42,464 nucleotides of DNA from assembly GCA_038229875.1 (NCBI GenBank), contig JBBROA010000021.1, positions 1 through 42,464 of the forward strand, read 5' to 3'. The position numbers and the translations under genes are program-made. Source of the DNA: JALYUA01 sp038229875 (GTDB taxonomy: Bacteria; Acidobacteriota; Thermoanaerobaculia; UBA5066; Gp7-AA6). Positions 23,395 to 31,600 of this stretch are shown in pieces (position 1 is the stretch's first letter; each line of letters opens with the position of its first letter). The notes under the pieces are model-generated. The model searched no databases. It was given only the letters and a program-made list of their open reading frames with translations, and had not been told where the DNA came from.

Positions 23395-24189
23395 TTACCT
23401 CTCCTCGCTTTTGAGCAGCAGCGGATAGGGGTTGACGGGATCGCCCTTCCACCAGTGTTTCTCGGGGCCGAGTCGGAAGATCGCGAAGTGAAGGTGCGGT
23501 GCATCCGCGGCCGCGTTTCCGGTGGATCCGACATCGCCGACGCGGTCGCCGCGGGCGAGAGTCTTTCCTACAAAGAGCCCCGGCGCGTAGCGGTCGAGGT
23601 GCGCGTAGTAGTACGCAAACGTGCCCGTCGGGTCGAACTGGTAAACGGTCAAGCCGCCCTGCTGGCTCGTAAAGAGTTTCGCCACCGTTCCGCCGGCGAC
23701 CGCGAAAACCGGAGTACCGCGGGGCGCCAGGATGTCGATCGCCTCGTGCGGCCGGCTTCCTCCTCCCCGCCTCTCCGAGAAGTTGTCTTTGAGGTTCGCG
23801 ATGTGCGCGCCCTGCACCGGCAGGAGGAGACGTCCCAGGTCGGAGACGGCGAGCGCTCCCACGATGGGCGCGGCTGGCGCCGCCGTCTCGACCGGAAGCG
23901 GGATCGGGGCAGAGACCCCCTGGACCGCGGGTGCCGTGGAGCCGGCGGGAATTGCAACTCCCGACTCGCCCGTCGCGGCGGGGAGGGTGGGCGTGGGAAA
24001 GGGGATCGTCGGGAGGCGCGCCGTAGCCGGCGAAGGCTCGTTCGCGCCGGCGGAGCTCGCGAGGTCGCGCGTTGTTCGAGAGAGCCAGTGACCAGGCGCG
24101 AGCGCTCCGGTCCGCCACGCGATCGAGTAGAAGACGAGCGCTCCCGCGACGAATCCGGCGAGAAAGAGAAGCCCCGCGCGAGCCTTCAA
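23395..24189 (-). CDS. Membrane-anchored M23-family peptidase
   Basis: This 264-residue protein has an N-terminal membrane helix (AGLLFLAGFVAGALVFYSIA), then a Pro/Ala/Thr-rich spacer to about residue 125, and a C-terminal M23 (LytM-like) domain. Zinc-site residues are present: the H-x3-D in SRPHEAIDILAPRGTPVFAV and HLHF in ADAPHLHFAIF; YYYAHLDRYAPGLFVG supplies another His. Active M23 enzymes cut peptidoglycan cross-links. The start is uncertain: TTG 24189 follows the L,D-transpeptidase stop by three bases; GTG 24246 would overlap it. The two wall enzymes form one operon. Confidence 0.88.
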   Translation of the reverse strand: MKARAGLLFLAGFVAGALVFYSIAWRTGALAPGHWLSRTTRDLASSAGANEPSPATARLPTIPFPTPTLPAATGESGVAIPAGSTAPAVQGVSAPIPLPVETAAPAAPIVGALAVSDLGRLLLPVQGAHIANLKDNFSERRGGGSRPHEAIDILAPRGTPVFAVAGGTVAKLFTSQQGGLTVYQFDPTGTFAYYYAHLDRYAPGLFVGKTLARGDRVGDVGSTGNAAADAPHLHFAIFRLGPEKHWWKGDPVNPYPLLLKSEER

Positions 24190-24191
24190 CG

Positions 24192-25211
24192 TCAGTTCTC
24201 GAGAAGTGCCGGCGTTCCCGGAGAGACCATCTGCTGGAGCTCCCACACGTCCCAGTTTGTCAGCCGGATGCAGCCATGAGATTCCGACTTCCCGATGCGC
24301 CCCGGCTCGGGGGTCCCGTGGATGCCGTAGTGCGGCTTCGAAAGGTCGATCCAGGCGACTCCGACCGGGTTGTTCGGTCCGGCAGGGATCCATTCCTTGC
24401 CCTCACCCGGCCGGGCGTCCCAGAAGAGCGCGGGGTTATAGCGAAAGCGGGGATTCCGCGAGACACCCTGGATTTTCCACTCCCCGAGAGGAAGCGGGTC
24501 GTGCTCGCTGCCGATCGTGGCTGGATACCAGGAGAGAAGCCGTCCCTGGTCGTCGTACGCGCTCACCGAAAGCTCGTCTTTCGAGACGCGGACGCGAGCG
24601 GCTTTTCCCGGGATTGATGTGGCCAGTGAGGGGACCGTGAGCGCCTGCCCTCCCTGGTCGAAGGCGACCGCGGGATTCAAAGCCTTCAAAAGCTCCGGGC
24701 TCGAATGGTATTTCTCGGCGAGTGCTTCGAGCGGCGACGCGAATCCCATCGCGGGAAGCTTCGCTTTCTCCGCCATGTCCTGCGGGATCGGCTGAAAGGG
24801 CCCCGCGACGTCTTCGGGCGCAATCGGCGCCTCGATGAGAACCGGCGCCGAATCGGTATTCAGAGCGGCCCAGGTCGCGGCGTCCACGACGCCGGATTCA
24901 GGAAGGTTCCTGGACCTCTGAAAAGCCGCGATCGCCTTCTTCAGATTGCTTCCGTACTTCGCGTCGATTTCACCGGAGGAGAAGTGCGCGCGTGCCAGAA
25001 GCACCTGAGCCCGCAGCGCCGATGCGCCGCTGGCGCCGGGTCCGACTCGTGTCGCGAGCGCGGGATCGTTCACCGTGGCGGCGTCGAGCCGCGGCCTGGC
25101 TTTCTGCGCGGCGCGAGGCTTTCGAGCGGGTTTTCGGCGCGGGCTCGCCGTTCCGGGAACGGCTTCGAAGGCAATGAGGAGACAAATCAGGAAGCGGATT
25201 AGTCGCGGCAT
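24192..25211 (-). CDS. L,D-transpeptidase (YkuD) with peptidoglycan-binding domain
   Basis: This 339-residue exported protein starts at ATG 25211 with a signal peptide (LIRFLICLLIAFEAVPGTAS). A basic linker is followed by a PG_binding_1 domain (about residues 70-120: NLKKAIAAFQRSRNLPESGV) and a LysM-like stretch (LAEKYHSSPELLKALNPAVA). The C-terminal YkuD domain carries the catalytic motif HGTPEPGRIGKSESHGCIRL with Cys in SHGCIRL. These enzymes form 3-3 peptidoglycan cross-links or attach proteins to the wall. It is followed at once by the M23 peptidase gene. An in-frame extension upstream to 25295 would run into repeat copy B and is rejected. Confidence 0.94.
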   Translation of the reverse strand: MPRLIRFLICLLIAFEAVPGTASPRRKPARKPRAAQKARPRLDAATVNDPALATRVGPGASGASALRAQVLLARAHFSSGEIDAKYGSNLKKAIAAFQRSRNLPESGVVDAATWAALNTDSAPVLIEAPIAPEDVAGPFQPIPQDMAEKAKLPAMGFASPLEALAEKYHSSPELLKALNPAVAFDQGGQALTVPSLATSIPGKAARVRVSKDELSVSAYDDQGRLLSWYPATIGSEHDPLPLGEWKIQGVSRNPRFRYNPALFWDARPGEGKEWIPAGPNNPVGVAWIDLSKPHYGIHGTPEPGRIGKSESHGCIRLTNWDVWELQQMVSPGTPALLEN

Positions 25212-25242
25212 GAGGGGCGGATCCGCAAGAACGGTGCCCAAC

Positions 25243-25436
25243 CGTCGCCTCCGCTCACTGCGGGGCCTGCCGTCGCCGCGCGGCGGCGTCGGCACCGCCG
25301 GGCGGCTCGCCTGTCGGCTCGACCGCCCGGCTGGCCCCTTCGTTCGCTACGGCTCCCGCCCCGAGAGGCTCCTCCTTCCCTTCGGTCAGGAGACTCCTCT
25401 CGGGGCGAACTTAGCCACCAGGTTGGCGAAAGCGCG
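25243..25436 (+). repeat. Structured dispersed intergenic repeat, copy B
   Basis: This is the second copy of the element at 8183-8379, in the same orientation. Hairpins are TGCCGtCGCCG/CGGCGtCGGCA (25268-25278 with 25284-25294), GCCGGGCGG/CCGCCCGGC (25297-25305 with 25323-25331) and CGCCCCGAGAGG/CCTCTCGGGGCG (25357-25368 with 25396-25407). The third stem is the same in both copies; the first two differ by compensating substitutions. It lies between divergent genes (L,D-transpeptidase and glucan synthase), so it cannot end transcription of either. The rest of 25437-25637 has no recognised signal. Confidence 0.8.
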
Positions 25437-25637
25437 GACTCGCCCCCCTTCTACTCCGTCTTCCCGCGCGCCGGGGGTGAGGGGCCGCTGACTGCGCGGA
25501 GCTGATGCCGCTGGTTCTGCCCGCATTAGAATCGCCGACTTGGTCTTTCCATCGGGTTCCCGCCTCTCTTTTCGTTACCTCTCCGCGCGTTTCGGCCTCG
25601 GTCGGATTTTTCGAGGGCCTTTTCCGATCGGGGTCCG

Positions 25638-28600
25638 ATGATCGCGTCCGGGAAGGAGACCGACGGCCCGACTCCTGACTCAACCGCGCCCATCCGGGCG
25701 GAGATTTTTTCCACCGAGCGGCTCGAACAGTTCGCGGAGGCGCTGGCGGCCTCTCATTCCGTCCTGCCCGGAAAGCGGAAGGGACGCGGCGTTCTGAAGC
25801 GTCTCGAGGAAAACAGCCGCGTTCTCCTGACTTCTTACCGCGCGATTGCGGACTCGATGCGGCGGGAGGGCGGGATCACGCCGGCGGCCGAGTGGCTCGT
25901 CGACAATTTTCACCTCGTCGAAGAGCAGATCCGGGAGATCCGCCAGGACCTCCCGTCCGGGTTTTATTCGGAGTTGCCGAAACTCGGAACCGGTCCCTTC
26001 GCCGGGTTTTCGCGCGTTTACACCATCGCGTGGGCTTTCACCGCGCACACCGACAGCTATTTCGAGATCGAAACTCTTCGCCGGTTCATTGCGGCCTATC
26101 AGCGCGTCCAGACTCTCAAGATCGGCGAGCTCTGGGCGATCGCGATCTCGCTGCGGCTCGTCCTGGTCGAGAACCTCCGCCGGCTGATCGAAGAGATGGA
26201 CGAGCGCCATGGCGCGCGCGAAAAGGCGGACCTCCTCGCCGACGCATTTCTCGTAGGCACCGCGGCTCCCGCCGGTAGCCCCAGCGCGGCGTCGCGGCTT
26301 GCGGCTCTCGATCGCGTTCCGCTCCGCCGGGAATTCGCCGTGCGGCTCCTCTCTCGCTTGAGAGAACAGGACCCCGCCGTCACGCCCGCGCTCCAGTGGC
26401 TCGACCGGAGGTTGTCTTCCGAAGGACTGAACGCGGACGAGCTCGTGCGGCTCGAGCAGCAGGCGCAGGTCGCGACGCACGTCAGCGTCCGGAACGTGAT
26501 TACGACGATGCGGCTTCTCTCCGCCGTCGACTGGAATGCGTTCTTCGAAAGCGTCAGCGTCGTGCAGGCCGCGCTTCAGGAAGGAACGCGCGTCGCCGAG
26601 ATGGATTTCGCGACTCGCGACCGGTACCGACACGCGGTCGAGGAGCTCGCGAAGACGAGCGAGTTTTCGGAGACCGAGGTCGCACGCCGCGCGACGGCGC
26701 ATGCCAGGGAACCGCGGGAAGCGGAACCCCCGGCGCGCTTCCGCGACCCCGGACACTTCCTGATCTCTTCGGGGCGCGAAGCCTTCGAAAGGGAGCTCGG
26801 CTGCACGGTCCCGTTCGCGCAGAAGGTCCGCCGCGCCTTCGTCCGGTGGGCGACCCCCGGTTATCTCGGAACCGTCTTCCTGCTCACCGCCGTCCTGGCC
26901 GCGCTTCCCCTGCTGCTCACGGCGTTCGGCGCCGTTCCGGTCTCCGTCCTCTGGCTCCTCGCGCTGCTCGCGCTCGTTCCTGCCTCGGAGCTGGCGATCT
27001 CGGTCGTGAATCGGGACGTGACGGAGATCCTCGGACCGCGGCGCCTTCCCAAGCTCGAGTTTCTCCGCGGAGTGCCGGTGGAGGCGCGAACGCTCGTCGC
27101 CGTCCCCGTGCTGCTGACGGACGAGTCCGAGATCCTCGAGGCGATCGAGCGGCTCGAGGTCCACTACCTCGGGAATGGAGAGGGAGAGGTCTTCTTCGCG
27201 CTTCTCTCCGACTGGGAGGACTCTCCTGCCGAGATCGGGGAAGGGGACGAGGCCCTCCTCGCGACGGGCCTCGCCGCGATGGCCGACCTGAACGCGCGCT
27301 ACGGGCCCGGCTCTGACGGCCTGCCCCGGTTTTACCTCCTCCACCGTAAGCGCGTCTGGAATCCCTCCGAAGGGGTCTGGATGGGCTGGGAGAGAAAGCG
27401 GGGCAAGCTGCACGAGCTGAACCGGCTTCTCGGAGGGGCGCGCGATACGACGTTCCTCCCCAACGGCGGAGACGCCGGCACCGTTCAGGCACCCGACCGG
27501 GTGCGCTACGTCGTGACGCTCGACGCCGACACGCGCCTCGCCCGGGACGACGTGGCGTGGCTCGCGGGGACGATGGCGCATCCGTTGAACGAGCCGGCGT
27601 TCGATCCAAAAACCGGCCGCGTCATCGACGGGTACGGCGTTCTGCAGCCGGGGGTCACGCCGATGCTGCCCGCCGTGGGCGGCGGCACCCTCTATCAGCG
27701 ACTCTTTTCCGGTCCGAGGGGAATCGATCCTTACGCGTTTGCGGTCTCCGACGTGTACCAGGACCTTTTCGCGGAGGGCATCTACACCGGCAAAGGCATT
27801 TACGACGTTGATGCGTTCGAGCGCGCGCTTTCCAACCGCGTTCCCGAGAACGCCCTCCTCTCCCACGACCTCTTCGAGGGGCTGTATGCCCGCGCCGGGC
27901 TCGTCTCGGACATCCTCCTGTTCGAAGAGTTTCCGGGCCACTACGAGGTGGCCGCCTCCCGCCAGCATCGCTGGACGCGCGGCGACTGGCAGCTCCTTCC
28001 CTGGCTCCGGGGTCGCGTCCCGGACGCGCGATGGCGCCGTGTTCCGAATCCGCTTCCGGGGATCGCGCGCTGGAAAATTCTCGACAACCTGCGACGTTCC
28101 CTGTTCGCCCCCGCCGCGGTCGCGCTGCTGATCACGAGCTGGTTCTCCCGCGGCGCGAGGCCCCTCGTGTGGGCCGCCTTCGTTCTGGGGACCATTGCTC
28201 TGCCCGGCGTCCTCGGATTCCTCGCGGAGCTGATGCCCCGCCGGCGCGGCATCGCCAAGCGCAGCTTTCTCCGGGGACTGGGCGATGACGTTCTGCAGTG
28301 GTGCGGACAGACGGCCCTTCGCGTCACGTTCCTCGCCCACCAGGCGTGGATTTTTTCGGACGCGATCCTCCGCACCCTCTTTCGCATGGCGGTCACGCGC
28401 CGCCACCTGCTCGAATGGACGCCCGCCGCGAAGGCGCACCTCGTCCTGGATCTGAAGGTATCGGGTTTTTACCGCCGCATGGCGGGGGCCGTCGCGATCG
28501 CCGGCGCCTCGCTCCTGGTTCCATGGATGGCCCCGTCCGCTCTGCCCTGGGCCCTGGGGTTCGGTCTTCTCTGGGCGCTGTCTCCCTTTATCGCGCGTTC

Positions 28601-31600
28601 GGTATCGCTTCCTCCGCGCGTCATCGAGGAAGCGCCCCTCTCCGCGGAAGACGCCGCGGCGCTCCGCCTCGTGGCCCGGCGGACGTGGCGCTACTTCGAG
28701 GACTTCGCCGGTCCCGAAGAAAACTTCCTGCCCGCCGACAACTTCCAGGAAACGCCGGCTCCGATCGTCGCGCGGAGGACTTCGCCGACGAACATCGGAC
28801 TCGGCCTGCTCTCGACCGCGGCGGCCGCGGACTTCGAGTGGATCGGAAGTCTCGACATGGACGAGAGACTTCAGAAGGCGGTCTCGACACTCGAAAAGCT
28901 GGAACGCCACCGCGGCCACTTCTTCAACTGGTATGACGTTGCGACGCTCGCGCCTCTCGAGCCGCGCTACGTTTCGACGGTCGACAGCGGGAACCTCGCC
29001 GGGTTTCTGATCGCGCTGCGGCACGCCTGCCTCTCCCGTCGGGAGCGGCCACTGTGGTCGGCGGAGGGCCTCCTCGGAGTCGCCGATTCGATCGCGCTGC
29101 TGCGCGAGAGCATGGAGGGCCTGACGTCGCGGCGGGAAGGGGCCGTCACGCGCCGCCAGCTCGAATCGCCCGTCGCGGAGCTTTCCGCGCTTCTGGGTCC
29201 GCCTCCGGCCTCGGCGTCCGAGTGGCTCACCCGGTGGGAGACGCTCGCCCGGCACGCCGACACTCTCGTCGACACGGCGCAGGCCCTGGCCCTCGAGGAG
29301 CCCGGCCCCGTCACGAACGAGGCGATCGACTGGGCGCGGTCTGCGCGGGCCACGATCGCGAGCGGCCGGAGAGACGCGGCCGCGCTCTTTGGCTGGGCGG
29401 AGGCCTCGCCGGGCGACCTCGCCGAGCCCGCGCGGGCGATTCTCGCGGAGCTCGAGCGCGAGGACGTTTCTCTCGCCGCCGCCGGGGACCGCTACGAGAC
29501 GGCCGCCCTGGCGCTTCGAGAGCTGGCCGATCGCTCCCCGGGACTCGCTTCCCGGATCGCTTCGCTCGAGCGATGCGCCGACGCTGCGCGCACTCTGGCG
29601 CAGAGCTTTCTCGACACCGCCCGGGCGGCATCCCGGTTCTTCGACGAGATGGACTTCGGATTTCTCTTCGACCCCGAGCGCAAGCTCTTCTCGATCGGGT
29701 ACCGGGCCGGAGACGGGCGGCTCGACCCCGGCTACTACGACCTCCTGGCGTCCGAGGCGCGTCTGGCGAGCTTTCTCGCGATCGCGCGCGGCGACGTCCC
29801 CGCCTCGCACTGGTACCGCCTCGGCCGGGCGCTGACTCCCGTCGGGAAGGGATCCGCGCTCATTTCCTGGTCCGGATCGATGTTCGAGTACCTGATGCCG
29901 GACCTGGTGCTGGACGTTCCCGCCGGCAGTCTGCTCGACCAGACGAGCCGGCTGGTCGTCGCACGTCAGATCCGGTTCGGCGAAGAACGGGGCGTCCCGT
30001 GGGGCGTCTCGGAAGCCGCCTACAACGCGCGCGATCTGGATTTCACTTATCAGTATTCGAACTTCGGCGTCAGCGGGCTCGGCTTGAAGCGCGGGTTGTC
30101 GGAAGACCTCGTCGTCGCCCCGTATGCGACCGGCCTGGCCGCGATGGTCGATCCGTCCGCGGCGGCGAAGAACTTCCGCCGTTTCGCGGAGATCGGGGCG
30201 CGCGGCCGGTACGGCTTTTACGAGTCGATCGACGCGACGCCCTCGCGGCTGCCCGCCGGGGAGCGTCTCGCGATCGTCCGCGCTTACATGGCGCATCACC
30301 AGGGGATGACGATCGTCGCGCTCGCGAACGTTCTTCTGGGCGGCGTGATGCGGCAGCGGTTCCATTCCGAGCCGGCGGTCCAGGCCACGGAGATGCTTCT
30401 CCAGGAGCGCACGCCGCGCGCGGTCGCGGTCGCCCGCCCGCGCGCGGAAGAGGTGCATTCGCCTCTCCACGTCCGCGATTTCATTCCGCCGGTGCTGCGG
30501 CGGTTCCGCTCCCCGCACGATCCGGTTCCGCGGGGCCACATCCTCTCGAATGGCCGGTACAGCGTCATGACGACGGCTGCCGGCTCCGGGTACAGCCGCT
30601 GGAAGGACCGGGACATCTCCCGCTGGCGCGAAGACGTCACCCGCGACGACTGGGGAACCTATTTCTTTCTGCGCGACACGCAGAGTCTTCGGGTCTGGTC
30701 GGCCGGATATCAGCCGTCCGGCGTGGAGGCCGACTCCTACGAGACCGTTTTCTACGAAGACCGAGTCGAGATCCAGCGCCGGGACGGCCCGATCGCAACC
30801 GCACTCCTCATCGTGGTGTCCCCCGAGGCCGACGCCGAAGTGCGTCAGCTGTCGCTCACCAACTACGGGTCGCGCCCCCGGGAGATCGAAGTCACCTCGT
30901 ATCTCGAGCTGGCGCTGGCTTCCCCCGCGGCGGACTCCTCGCACCCGGCGTTCTCGAAGCTGTTCGTCCAGACCGAGTTTCTGCCGGGTCCCGAGGCCCT
31001 GCTCGCGCACCGGCGGCCGCGCGAGGCCTCCGAGCCCCCGATCTGGGCGGCGCACGCGGCGCGTGTCGAGGGAGAAACGGTGGGCACGCTCGAGTACGAG
31101 ACGGACCGGGCGCGCTTCCTCGGCCGCGGGCGTACGATTCGGAACCCGGCGTCGCTCGAAGCCGGCCGGCTTCTCTCGAACACCACCGGTCCCGTCCTCG
31201 ATCCGGTGTTCTCCCTCCGGCGCCGCGTCCTCATTCGGCCCGGCGAGACGGCGCGGATCCAGTACGTCACGCTCGCGGCCGACAGCCGCCAGGAAGCGAT
31301 CGGCCTCGTCGACAAGTACAGGGAGGGCGCCGCCTTCGATCGGACGACGATGCTCGCCTGGACGCAGGCGCAGATTCAGCTTCGCCATCTGGCGATCACA
31401 CCCGACGAAGCGCACCTGTTCCAGAGACTGGCGACTCGGCTCGTTTACTTCGACCCGAGCCTGCGGGCGCCGGGCGAAGTCCTCGCGCGGAACCGAAAGG
31501 GAAAGTCGGGCCTCTGGAGGCACGGGATTTCCGGGGACCATCCGCTCGTCCTGCTGCGGATCGACAGCGAGGACGACCAGGACATCGTCCGCCAGCTCCT

